DNA of 35,870 nt from Caldifarciminota bacterium (lineage in GTDB: Bacteria > Hydrothermota > UBA3072). The translations under genes were made by a program, and so were the position numbers. Within the stretch, counting starts at the first letter, position 1; each line of letters begins with the position of its first letter. The stretch is taken from NCBI GenBank assembly GCA_023131835.1, contig JAGLZA010000029.1, positions 1 to 35,870 of the forward strand, given 5' to 3'. This document shows positions 23,277 through 32,200 of the stretch, in pieces. The notes below the pieces were generated by a model, which saw nothing but the letters and a program-made list of their open reading frames with translations, did not search any database and had not been told where the DNA came from.

Positions 23277-23625
23277 TATGTATTCCTTTTAGCCCCTTTG
23301 AGAATAATATCCCACAGGTTTCAAACATTGTTAAATCAGTCAATAAAACCGGTATTTTGCAGTTTTTGGCAAGTTTGATGGTTTCATCCGGAGGTTTTTT
23401 ATTGCGGACAAAAATAACTGCATTAATCCCGGTAATCTCGCATGTTCTGATTACGCTATTGTGGACAAGTCCGGTCAGGAGCAATTCACCCGGCTTTGCA
23501 GTTGCTAAAATATCGCTCATCAAATCTGAAGCAATTGCAAATTCTATATCAATGTCCAGGTTGGGGTCCTCACAAAGGACCTTGCAATTGAGATTGAGAC
23601 ATTTTATTATTTCTTTGAGTTTCAT
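23260..23625 (-). CDS. DRTGG-domain protein
   Basis: A 121-residue paralogue of the gene at 21185: ASDLMSDILATAKPGELLLTG, INAVIFVRNKKPPDETI and LTDLTMFETCGILFSKGL align with the corresponding segments there. Its start overlaps the nuoE-like stop in an ATGA arrangement, so the two should be translated in step. It is a probable ligand-binding regulator; the ligand is not known. Confidence 0.72.
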   Translation of the reverse strand: MKLKEIIKCLNLNCKVLCEDPNLDIDIEFAIASDLMSDILATAKPGELLLTGLVHNSVIRTCEITGINAVIFVRNKKPPDETIKLAKNCKIPVLLTDLTMFETCGILFSKGLKGIHIERAD

Positions 23626-24110
23626 TTCACTTGCTCTTTTTGTTTTGTATTAGTCGTTTCCTTCTGTTGATATTTATCCAGGATTTTACCAATCTTCTGT
23701 GGTGTTGCCTTACCATAATATTCTCCATCAATCACTACTATAGGTGCAAGGGCGCAAGCGCCGAGACAATTTACAGTTTTCAGAGTGAACATTTGATCTT
23801 CAGTTGTCATACCTGCTTTAATTCCTAACCTTTCTTCGATGCGTTCCAGAACCATAGGTGCACCACGTACATGGCAGGCAGTTCCCATACAGACTGTAAT
23901 AAAATGTTCACCTTGAGGATTAAGACTGAAAGCATTATAAAAAGTTGCAATACTATAAATCTTACTGAGGGGTGTATTCAAATTTTGACTGATATATTCC
24001 AATACTTCTTTAGGTAGATAGTTGTATTCGTTCTGTGCTTCCTCTAATATCTGTATTATCTTAGATTCATCATATACATAATCGCAAAGAATTTTCTCAA
24101 CTTTTTCCAT
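23622..24110 (-). CDS. NuoE/HydC-like [2Fe-2S] subunit
   Basis: A 162-residue subunit and first gene of the operon. An N-terminal helical bundle (ILEEAQNEYNYLPKEVLEYISQNL, IYSIATFYNAFS) and a thioredoxin-like [2Fe-2S] domain with cysteines in VCMGTACHVRGAP and NCLGACALAP are the family signature. It would hand electrons to the NuoF-like subunit encoded ~4 kb downstream. The C-terminus is lysine/glutamine-rich. ATG 24110 follows GGAGTGGAG, and a promoter lies ~50 bp upstream. Confidence 0.9.
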   Translation of the reverse strand: MEKVEKILCDYVYDESKIIQILEEAQNEYNYLPKEVLEYISQNLNTPLSKIYSIATFYNAFSLNPQGEHFITVCMGTACHVRGAPMVLERIEERLGIKAGMTTEDQMFTLKTVNCLGACALAPIVVIDGEYYGKATPQKIGKILDKYQQKETTNTKQKEQVK

Positions 24111-24160
24111 TCTCCACTCCTTATTTTATGTATGCTTTACCATTATATCAAATCATCCTT

Positions 24161-24188
24161 AATATATAGATTGACCCTGGTTTGTCAA
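24161..24188 (-). promoter_or_regulatory. Promoter of the hydrogenase-type operon
   Basis: On the minus strand TTGACA (24188-24183) and TATATT (24166-24161) are 16 bp apart. The -35 box overlaps a small inverted repeat TTGAC-N8-GTCAA (24171-24188), a possible operator. The predicted leader is ~45 bases. Confidence 0.65.
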
Positions 24189-24263
24189 TGCGTATATTAG
24201 ATTTATAAATCGATACTTTGTTCATTTTTTGCGCTTGTAGAAAAAGAATTGTTTTAAAACTAA

Positions 24264-24352
24264 CGGAGAGGGAGGGATTCGAACCCTCGTTCCACGATGA
24301 AATGGAAACACGATTTCCAATCGTGCACCTTCGGCCTCTCGGTCACCTCTCC
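24264..24352 (-). tRNA. tRNA-Ser (GGA)
   Basis: On the minus strand GGAGAGG pairs with CCTCTCC, the anticodon arm is CACGA-TTGGAAA-TCGTG (anticodon GGA, codons UCC/UCU), a long class II variable arm is present and the T loop is TTCGAAT. The discriminator base is G. CCA is not encoded. Confidence 0.93.
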
Positions 24353-24358
24353 TCTGAA

Positions 24359-24431
24359 AGCTGGTGAGCGGATTCGAACCGCTGACCGGCACATTACGAA
24401 TGTGCTGCTCTACCGGTTGAGCTACACCAGC
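24359..24431 (-). tRNA. tRNA-Thr (CGT)
   Basis: Minus strand: acceptor GCTGGTG/CACCAGC, D stem GCTC/GAGC, anticodon arm GCACA-TTCGTAA-TGTGC (anticodon CGT, codon ACG), T arm AGCGG-TTCGAAT-CCGCT. It lies 6 bp upstream of tRNA-Ser(GGA), so the two are one transcript. Confidence 0.93.
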
Positions 24432-24441
24432 TCCTGTTGGA

Positions 24442-24469
24442 TATATATATTAATTATATAAATAATCAA
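24442..24469 (-). promoter_or_regulatory. Putative promoter of the tRNA-Thr/tRNA-Ser pair
   Basis: Minus strand TTGATT (24469-24464), 16-bp spacer, TATATA (24447-24442), with a start about 4 bases before tRNA-Thr. The AT-rich surroundings make chance matches easy. Confidence 0.45.
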
Positions 24470-24498
24470 CCCCTTTTCATAAATTTTGCGGATGAGAG

Positions 24499-24557
24499 AT
24501 ATTCACCACAAAGACACAAAGGACACGAAGCCCCTCACCACCCCTGATTTTTGTAAT
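24499..24557. repeat. Dispersed repeat, inverted copy of 8910-8966
   Basis: The complement of this stretch matches 8910-8966 at roughly nine bases in ten, including CAGGGRTGGTGAGGGGCTTCG and the CTTTGTGGTGAA phrase. The rest of 24470-24613 shows no gene. Confidence 0.75.
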
Positions 24558-24613
24558 AAAAGAGAGAAAGCTTTTGAAGGCAGGGTTTTAACCGTCATTT
24601 TGCACTAAAAAGG

Positions 24614-25321
24614 TTATTTTCCTCCTACAATGAGCTTGACTGTATCTCCAAATGTTACTTCAATCCCGGCTAAAGGAGATTGAAGAAGCACTCCTTCTTT
24701 AGGAGATTCTGTCCGTTTTATTGGAGCAAGTTTTAGTTCATAGTCAACAAGGATCTCCTTTGCTTCATCAAGGGGTAATCCGATGAGATTTGGCATTAGA
24801 AAGACCTTCCTTTTCTCTTTTCCGATAAACAATGTTATCTTTCCCCCTTTTTCAAGGCTATCCACAATAATTGGTTTTGTTTTTATCACCAATCCATCCT
24901 CGTTTTTTTTCTCTACCGGTATATTTATGATAACCCTGTTTGTGATACCATATTTATCCAGGGAATCTTCTGCAATTTTTTGCAAAAGGCCTATAATATC
25001 AGGTACCCATAACTTCTCGGGTCCCTTGCTCACAACGAGTTCTATCTTTGTTCCGATCTTAACCTCTTTCTTCTTGGGAGGTATCGTTTCTATCACCCTT
25101 CTCCGCTCCACTTCCAGGGAATGAACGCTATCATAAACCTCACCTTTAAGCCCAAGTGAGCCAAGGAAATCTTTAGCCTCCTGAACGGACATATGTTTAA
25201 GATAGGGAACGTCTATTGTCTTGCCACGATGAACAATGATTGGCATCAGGAAGTAAAAGATTATAAAACCCATTATGAAAGACCCTGCAAATGCTCCGAG
25301 ATAGATAAAAGACCTTTTCAT
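24614..25321 (-). CDS. Membrane-anchored PASTA-domain protein (second of a pair)
   Basis: 235 residues: an N-terminal membrane segment (about residues 5-30) and three PASTA-like repeats (VPYLKHMSVQEAKDFLGSLGL; VPDIIGLLQKIAEDSL; MPNLIGLPLDEAKEIL), each followed by a GxxVxLxVSKG-like strand. There is no kinase or transpeptidase domain. PASTA repeats bind peptidoglycan fragments or beta-lactams in kinases and PBPs. The ATG shares one base with the stop of the preceding PASTA gene (TAATG), so translation is coupled. Confidence 0.83.
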   Translation of the reverse strand: MKRSFIYLGAFAGSFIMGFIIFYFLMPIIVHRGKTIDVPYLKHMSVQEAKDFLGSLGLKGEVYDSVHSLEVERRRVIETIPPKKKEVKIGTKIELVVSKGPEKLWVPDIIGLLQKIAEDSLDKYGITNRVIINIPVEKKNEDGLVIKTKPIIVDSLEKGGKITLFIGKEKRKVFLMPNLIGLPLDEAKEILVDYELKLAPIKRTESPKEGVLLQSPLAGIEVTFGDTVKLIVGGK

Positions 25322-26076
25322 TAAGGTGCTTCCCTGTTTATGGTTATATTTACACTGGAACCTCTTTCTACCATCCCCCCTGCTTTTGGATGCTGAGAAA
25401 TGATTATATCAAATGCATATTCTGCACTCGTAGTATAACTGACATTGCCCAACTTCAAGCCATTCTGGCGCAATATCTCTTTTGCCTGATATAAGCTCTT
25501 TCTCTTTAAATTAGGCACAGATACCTTCTCAGGACCCATTGAAATGATGAGTTTTATCGTTACATCCTTTGTTATTTTTCTACCTGGCTCTGGCACAGTG
25601 CCTATTACTTTCCCCTTTGGTTCCGATGATATCTGCTCCTCTACCTTGCCCACTGTCAATCCTTTTTCTGCAAGAAATACCCTTGCCTGATTGAGGTCAA
25701 AACCAGTTACATCAGGGATTATAATCTCATTTTGCTCTGAGGGAGAAGCCCCTTCACTGATCACAACCCTTACAATTTCTCCTTTTGCTACTTCAGTGCC
25801 TGGCGTTGGATTCTGATATATTATTCTGTCTTTCTTTATTGTCGGGTCATTCCTTCTCTCTTTAATGACAAGGCAAAGGTTCTTTCTATCAATAATCATC
25901 TGTGCAGTTTGTAAATCAAGGTGTTCAATATCGGGAACTTCTATTTTGGTTTCTGTCTTCTTTCCCAGAACACTCGGGGCAAAGTAGACTACTGAAAAAG
26001 CTACCGCTCCGGAAACAACAAGGGATGTTAAGAAGGAAATCCAGAATGTCTTTGTCGCACTTTGATTATAATACAT
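25321..26076 (-). CDS. Membrane-anchored PASTA-domain protein (first of a pair)
   Basis: 251 residues: membrane segment at about 10-34, then three PASTA repeats (VPDIEHLDLQTAQMIID; IPDVTGFDLNQARVFLAEKGL; VPNLKRKSLYQAKEILRQNGL), each ending in a strand plus [IV][IV]SxG-like turn. It lacks any enzymatic domain. ATG 26076 is 2 bp after rsmB, with the AAGGAGGT ribosome site overlapping the rsmB stop. A periplasmic cell-wall-binding role is likely. Confidence 0.85.
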   Translation of the reverse strand: MYYNQSATKTFWISFLTSLVVSGAVAFSVVYFAPSVLGKKTETKIEVPDIEHLDLQTAQMIIDRKNLCLVIKERRNDPTIKKDRIIYQNPTPGTEVAKGEIVRVVISEGASPSEQNEIIIPDVTGFDLNQARVFLAEKGLTVGKVEEQISSEPKGKVIGTVPEPGRKITKDVTIKLIISMGPEKVSVPNLKRKSLYQAKEILRQNGLKLGNVSYTTSAEYAFDIIISQHPKAGGMVERGSSVNITINREAP

Positions 26077-26078
26077 TT

Positions 26079-27347
26079 TTACCTCCTTTTTATTATTGCT
26101 GCGAACCCTCCGCTGGGGGTCGCATAATTAGGAAGATTAATAAAGAACATTTCTTCCTCTGAATAGGGAACCAATTCAAAATCAGGATTGCCCTTAATGA
26201 AATTGTAGACCTGTTCTTCATTCTCTTCAGGAAGGATAGAACAAGTTGCATATACCATCACACTACCACTGAATAGATTCCTCGATGCTGCTTTCAACAA
26301 CTCCTGCTGAAGTTTTTTAAGGTTTTTCAAGGGTTCTGATTTTATTCTCCATCTGATATCACCTTTTTCAGACATAACCCCTGTTCCAGAACAGGGCACA
26401 TCCAGCATAATTCGATCCGCTCTTGATACACAGAATTGTCTCGCATCAGATAGTATAGGATAGACACTCATTATCCCCAATCTTTTGCAATTAGAGACTA
26501 CCTTATCCAGATTCTTGAGATCAACTGAGAGGACCATTCCACGATCCCCTATCATTTCTGCAATATGAGTGCTCTTTCCTCCAGGAGATGAACATAGATC
26601 CAGAATGATTTCTTCTGGACTGGGAGAAAGTATCTCGGTTATCAATGTCTGGGTGCCGGACTGGACCTGGAACAGACCTTCTTTAAAGGATGGGGTATCG
26701 AGTACCTTGCCATCAGTCAAGAAATTATAATCGCTAATTCTACTCTTTTCTACCTTTACCCCTTCCTTTATGAGTTTATTAAATAACCCTTCGGGTTCTA
26801 TTTTTAAGCGGTTAACTCGAATAGATATCCGGGGAGTCATATTACTCGCTTCCAATATCTTTTCAACATCTTCCCCGTATATCTTGAGTAGTTTAGCCAC
26901 GAGCCATTCTGATTGAGAATAGTAGGTTGCAAGATATTCTATACGCTCTTCAGGATATTCGACAGGGTGAAGATTACGAAGGACTCCATTTACAAGTGAA
27001 GCCGTCCCATTATGTCCATATTTCCTGGATAGTGCAACAAAGGAATCAACTACAGCATAATCGGGATCACTGGAGAACAACAACCCATAGGTTCCGAGGC
27101 GGAGTATATTTCTTATAGTTATAGGTAAATCCATAATAGTATATTTCATAAGATGCTTGTTCAATATATAATCCAGTCTCTTCTTCATCCGCAAGCATCC
27201 ATAGAAGTAATCATAGGCTTTGCGTATGTCTCTTCTCGGGACTTTCCATTTATTCATTTCCAGAAATTCCTTAAGGGTATCTCCTTTTTTCTCAAACTCC
27301 ATTAAGGATTGTAAGGCTAATTCTCTCCCCTTTATTTTATCCGCCAT
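26079..27347 (-). CDS. rsmB: 16S rRNA m5C967 methyltransferase RsmB
   Basis: A 422-residue SAM-dependent rRNA cytosine-5 methyltransferase. An N-terminal NusB-like helical domain (residues 1-125, e.g. DYAVVDSFVALSRKYG, LVNGVLRNL) precedes the Rossmann catalytic domain with the SAM loop DLCSSPGGKS (250-259) and the two family cysteines: Cys319 in DVPCSGTGV and the nucleophile Cys369 in YATCSI. The start overlaps cysS by 16 bp. Confidence 0.93.
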   Translation of the reverse strand: MADKIKGRELALQSLMEFEKKGDTLKEFLEMNKWKVPRRDIRKAYDYFYGCLRMKKRLDYILNKHLMKYTIMDLPITIRNILRLGTYGLLFSSDPDYAVVDSFVALSRKYGHNGTASLVNGVLRNLHPVEYPEERIEYLATYYSQSEWLVAKLLKIYGEDVEKILEASNMTPRISIRVNRLKIEPEGLFNKLIKEGVKVEKSRISDYNFLTDGKVLDTPSFKEGLFQVQSGTQTLITEILSPSPEEIILDLCSSPGGKSTHIAEMIGDRGMVLSVDLKNLDKVVSNCKRLGIMSVYPILSDARQFCVSRADRIMLDVPCSGTGVMSEKGDIRWRIKSEPLKNLKKLQQELLKAASRNLFSGSVMVYATCSILPEENEEQVYNFIKGNPDFELVPYSEEEMFFINLPNYATPSGGFAAIIKRR

Positions 27348-28672
27348 AAGGTTTCTTTCTCTGTATCCTCCACTGAAATTCCGGATACCTTGAGGACATC
27401 CCTGATTCTGTCTGCCATTTTAAAATTCCCTTCTGTTCTGAGTTCATTGCGGAGGGATAAAATATTATCAACTACCGGACTGAGTTCCTTACTCTCTTCA
27501 CCTGTAATATCAAAGCCAAGTGTTTTTAGAATAATCGAAATGGTTTCCCTATAAGGACCTTTTTCTTTTTCTGGAACTACATTGGCCTGGTGGAGAAGAT
27601 TGAAAACAATAGCAATAGCTCCGGGGGTATCAAGGTCATCATCCATTCTATTCTCGAATTCTTCTATATAAGAGACTATTGGTTTTTCTTCAAGTCCACT
27701 GGTTCTATCAAGAAAAACCTTGATATGTTCCCAACCTGACACAGCCTGATTGAGCATATCTCTGTTATAATTTAGTGGTTTTTTATAATGAGCTTGCAAT
27801 AGATATAGCCTTATAATATTAGGAGCAAACTCCTCTACGAGATCATTAATGGGGATGAAATTTCTGAGTGATTTTGACATCTTTTCATCCTTTATATTAA
27901 GCATCTCATTATGAACCCAGAATTTGGCAAAGGGTTTTCCTGTTGCTGCCTCTGATTGAGCAATTTCGTTTTCGTGATGGGGGAATATGAGGTCGCTCCC
28001 CCCACCATGTATGTCAATGGTCTCTCCAAGGTAATGAATGGCCATAGCAGAACACTCAATATGCCATCCCGGTCTACCCTTTCCCCAGGGAGAAAACCAA
28101 TAGGGTTCCCCATGTTTCATAGCTTTCCAGATGACAAAATCTATTGGGTTCTCTTTTTTCTCATCTATAGCAACCCTTGCACCTGAAACTAATTCCTCTG
28201 TCTTTCTACCGGAGAGTTTTCCGTATGAGTTGAATTTTCTTACCCTGAAGAATACATAACCATCAACCTCATAGGCAAAACCCTTCTTGAATAATTGCTC
28301 TATGATTTCTATTATTTCTTTTATATGCTGCGTGGCTCTTGGATAGAAATATGGTTCTAAGATATTGAGCCTCCTGGAGGCTTTTTTGTATTCCTCTTCG
28401 TAATACGCTGTAATCTTTCTGAAATCTCTGCTTTCTTCTTTTGCTTTTTCAATGACCTTATCATCAATATCTGTGAAGTTTACTATCAATCTCACTTTGA
28501 AACCTTTGAACAGGAGATATCTATGTAACACATCTGATGTAAGGGCTGCCCTCATATGTCCTAAATGGGGGGACTCCTGCAGGGTCATACCGCAGTAGTA
28601 GATAGAAACCTCATCTTTTTTTATGGCTTTGAATTTCTCTTTCTTCCCACTTAATGTATTGTATAACTGCAT
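27332..28672 (-). CDS. cysS: Cysteinyl-tRNA synthetase
   Basis: A 446-residue class I synthetase charging tRNA-Cys. Features: Cys27 in CGMT (zinc ligand), HLGH (36-39, HIGH signature), the zinc segment WHIECSAMA with GGGSDLIFPHHENE, and KMSKSLRN (KMSKS loop). The C-terminal helical domain is slightly short for the family. I chose ATG 28672, whose A is also the last base of the upstream stop (TGATG); a TTG one codon earlier is less likely. Confidence 0.95.
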   Translation of the reverse strand: MQLYNTLSGKKEKFKAIKKDEVSIYYCGMTLQESPHLGHMRAALTSDVLHRYLLFKGFKVRLIVNFTDIDDKVIEKAKEESRDFRKITAYYEEEYKKASRRLNILEPYFYPRATQHIKEIIEIIEQLFKKGFAYEVDGYVFFRVRKFNSYGKLSGRKTEELVSGARVAIDEKKENPIDFVIWKAMKHGEPYWFSPWGKGRPGWHIECSAMAIHYLGETIDIHGGGSDLIFPHHENEIAQSEAATGKPFAKFWVHNEMLNIKDEKMSKSLRNFIPINDLVEEFAPNIIRLYLLQAHYKKPLNYNRDMLNQAVSGWEHIKVFLDRTSGLEEKPIVSYIEEFENRMDDDLDTPGAIAIVFNLLHQANVVPEKEKGPYRETISIILKTLGFDITGEESKELSPVVDNILSLRNELRTEGNFKMADRIRDVLKVSGISVEDTEKETLWRIK

Positions 28673-29274
28673 CAAAACCTCCAGCCCACCTCCACTTTGT
28701 CCTGGTCAACTCTAACAGAAACCCTGCTTCCCGCTATATAGGTCACAAAGAAACTTATGAATCTATTGGCGATTGCAAGTGCTACCATATTTGATGCTTT
28801 GTTTGCAAAACCCCTCTTCCTATCTCTGAGTTCATCATACTCATATGCATATTTTAGTTCTCTCCATTCCCAGGCATCTTCACCAGTATAAGAGTTCTCG
28901 TTTATATATTCCCTCCTCTTTTCAAGGATCTCAGGGTCCGTGGTATCCGGATACATCATTCTTGCCTGTTCCTTTACCCATTCATTATAGTTTTCTGATG
29001 AATAGAAGTTCTCCATTGCATCAAAATATCTATCGTCCTTACCGTATAAATTTGCATCAGCATATAAACTTGCATAATTAAGAGAACTATTGTGAACCTT
29101 CCCTTCATACCATCGAAATCCGAAATAAGAGAGCCAGATGGTAGCTTCTGCTGTTAAAAATACTGATGCTCTTTTTTTCTCCCCCAACAAGAGGTCCCCT
29201 GTTCCTGGAATGAGAAAGGAGGAAAAGGAAGCTTTTGCTGGTGAAATGGATATAAGTATTGCGAGTATTAACAT
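28672..29274 (-). CDS. Unknown exported/membrane protein
   Basis: 200 residues, function not recognised. A hydrophobic N-terminus (MLILAILISISPAKASFSS) looks like a signal peptide or first membrane segment. Next come SFLIPGTGDLLLGEKKRASVFLTAEATIWLSY-type glycine-poor hydrophobic helices, an acidic/aromatic middle (residues ~60-150, rich in Tyr, Glu, Asn) and a last hydrophobic stretch near ALAIANRFISFFVTYIAG. The opening resembles the P-G-x-G-x-x-L motif of small bacterial inner-membrane proteins with unknown roles. The ATG directly follows the peptidase stop (TAAATG), and the stop shares a base with cysS. Confidence 0.65.
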   Translation of the reverse strand: MLILAILISISPAKASFSSFLIPGTGDLLLGEKKRASVFLTAEATIWLSYFGFRWYEGKVHNSSLNYASLYADANLYGKDDRYFDAMENFYSSENYNEWVKEQARMMYPDTTDPEILEKRREYINENSYTGEDAWEWRELKYAYEYDELRDRKRGFANKASNMVALAIANRFISFFVTYIAGSRVSVRVDQDKVEVGWRF

Positions 29275-32200
29275 TTAGCCTCCCTTTAGGATTGCGAATT
29301 TCTTCTTATCGAAAATGGATTTATCGATCTTAATCGTTGCAATATAAACCCCGTTAGCCTGATTGGAGAGAACTATCGTTCTGTCATTGATACCGAAATC
29401 CCCTGTAACTTTTTCCTCTGCTACCAATCTTCCGGATAGTGAAAATACACGGAGAATTACTTCATCCGCATTGTCCCCCAGGCGGAACCGGAAATGAACT
29501 ATCCCTTTAGTAACCGGGGAAGGATAAACATAGAATTCATCCAGTGTTAGTTCACCTTCCTCCTCTGCATCTTTAAGCAATGAATCGGGATAGATTGATT
29601 GGTGGTCGTTGTTCCAGTATATTTGATTCCATCCCTCCTTTAAGTAGAAACCATTGGTCTCCCATCCATACAACCATCCATCATAGGAACCAATAAATAA
29701 CTCTGAACGGTTGTCACCATCTATATCAGCAATAAGAGGTGTGGAATAGGCTCTCTTACCTGTCGTAAGTGGAAATTGTGCAATCACTTCTCCCCTTCCA
29801 TTATATGCAAGGACACCCCCATCAGGCGACCCAAGAATTATATCAGGGATAGAATCTCCACTAACATCGGATAGGATAAGGGATGATTGTGTCTGTTTTG
29901 AAAGATTTATTCTGACAGGGAAATTATCCAGCAGATAACCATTCCTGTTCAGCGCGTATAGATAGGTGCTATCAGCCAGGACAATTTCAAGGTAGCCATC
30001 ACCTGTGATATCACCCAGGGCTGGTGTAGAGAAAAAGGTCTTTGCATGAAGGTCTTTACTCCATTCGATTATCCCCGAGGTATCGATTGAGAATACTGTT
30101 CGATTTCCTACAGAACATATTATCTCTTTGATGCCATCACGGTCGATATCACCTGCTACAGGTGAAGATAAACTATATGAAAGATTCTCTTCTCCCTTTC
30201 TCCATATCATTTCTCCATCTTGAGATATCTTCCAGAGCTTCCCATCGGCAGGCAAACAATATATTGCATTGTCAATAACCAGTGGAACAGAGACCAACCA
30301 GTCTCCCACATATAAGGGGAAGCCATCCATCTCAATGAGTGAATCTCCATCCCAGCGAAGTATATGCAACTCGGATTTAGATGTTCCAAATAGGATTTCC
30401 TTCCCCGGATTCCCATCAAGTTCGTAAGCGGAAGCATTACCATAGATACAACCATTAATAGAGAGAGAATCGAGAAGGGAATCGCTCACGAGGTTATAGA
30501 GAAAGAGATGCCCATTTATTGTCATATCAAATAGGTCTACATTCCCGTTACCGGTTATATCTGAAAGCAAAGGAGTTGTATAAGTGGAATCAATATAGAT
30601 AGTATCCGTTATATCCACCATTCTAAACAGGGTGGTATCAGGATTGGTGCGGTATACCCCGCCAAAAAGATCTCCTATATAGATGGATGAATCCAGAATC
30701 TGCGGTGAGATTACATCCATCCTCTCTCCAAATTCCTTGGGGAAGTCAGGAACACTCCCCTGAAAAGAGATATCAAACCACATAATTGAGTCTGGCTCAG
30801 TTATATTGGATATTAAAATTCCGCTATAATTCTTCGAATTATCCTTGGTATTCGGATCGGTTTCATTCCCGAAGGAAGAGAGCCATCCGTTCCTCTGGAA
30901 TATATCCAATTCTGAACCATAGAATGTTGCTTCAATATTATATACCCTTCGGAATAACTTTTCAAAATCCTGAATCCCGTCTGCTTCCTCAAGGTCAACA
31001 CCATGTGGAAAGCCAGCGTTAAGCTCATTGAATGTATCCGATTTGGCTATCTTCTCCTCATCTATATGCCATATAGCAAGCCCGCCCGAATAAAGAGGTG
31101 GGGGTAGTGAGGATTCATAATCATCTACATCTACCAGGACATTGTTCTTCCAGACCCTTGCCCCGTTGGAATCAATATCTGTGGTGCAGGGGTTGACATA
31201 ATGAAAGGTATCCGGATTGATATATACCCATCTATTCTCAATGAGGAAATATTCATCCTTATTTATTGGAACCTTGTATATATGTGGAGTTATTGTATCC
31301 ATACTACCAGTCCATTTGATAGGAATGGAATCTGCATTTTTATTTATTATTACAGGTTCATCAAAACCTGCTTCAATCCTGTTATAGGCACATAATCTTG
31401 GAGGAACAAGACCGAGTTCGTTCCAGTTCCCTGTTCCCATAAGTGCCCATCCACCCATTCCCATCGTTTCTCCTGATACATCATAGAGGTCTAGAAGCCC
31501 CACTGCATTAGAATGTCCGAATTCATGGCATAAGCCACCCTGAAGGTATGCTGGCATTCCATCCTGAAAACCTGTCTCCGGATAGATGATACCACTATCA
31601 ATGGTGTCTCCATCTGCTATCAGATAGGAATCAAAGACATGGTGGAGTCCATGAACAGACACAGCAGGTAAGTCATATGGAGAGTCATAAAGGTAATCAC
31701 TCTGATACATTGAACCTGCATGGAAGATGATTATCTCGTCAATCCATCCGAAATCTGCATCATAATCTGCCACCTCAACAGCATCCCTTAGTAATTTAAA
31801 AAGGCCCATTACATAATTACTGGGATCACCATAATAGGTCATCTTGTGCGGCAGGGTATAGACCGAATCGGTCGAATCGGGAAGGACTCTGTATTCTATC
31901 CATAGGGAATGATAGGAGACCTTCCAGTAGTAGTTGTGCAGGTATTCCATTAAACGGTTGAAGTAGATGAAATCATGGGGGGGATCATAGGATAGACTCC
32001 TGACAATAGATGTGTCCGAACCATCTATTATTGTATCACAAAGATTACCACTTGCTTCTAAATTAATCCTCCCATCTCCAGTGGTAAGAGGTGTTGAGTC
32101 AGGAAGGAACTGAACGCGTATTGCAGCAATATATACCGTATCTACCGGGGCTCTTCCTTTGAGCTTTTGTACTCCCCTCTTCTTTTTTCCTCTGAAAGCC

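Noticed and set aside
24171-24188. Rex-type redox operator at the hydrogenase-type operon promoter
   Set aside because: The repeat TTGAC-N8-GTCAA does not match the TTGTTAA-N4-TTAACAA Rex consensus; kept only as an unassigned possible operator.
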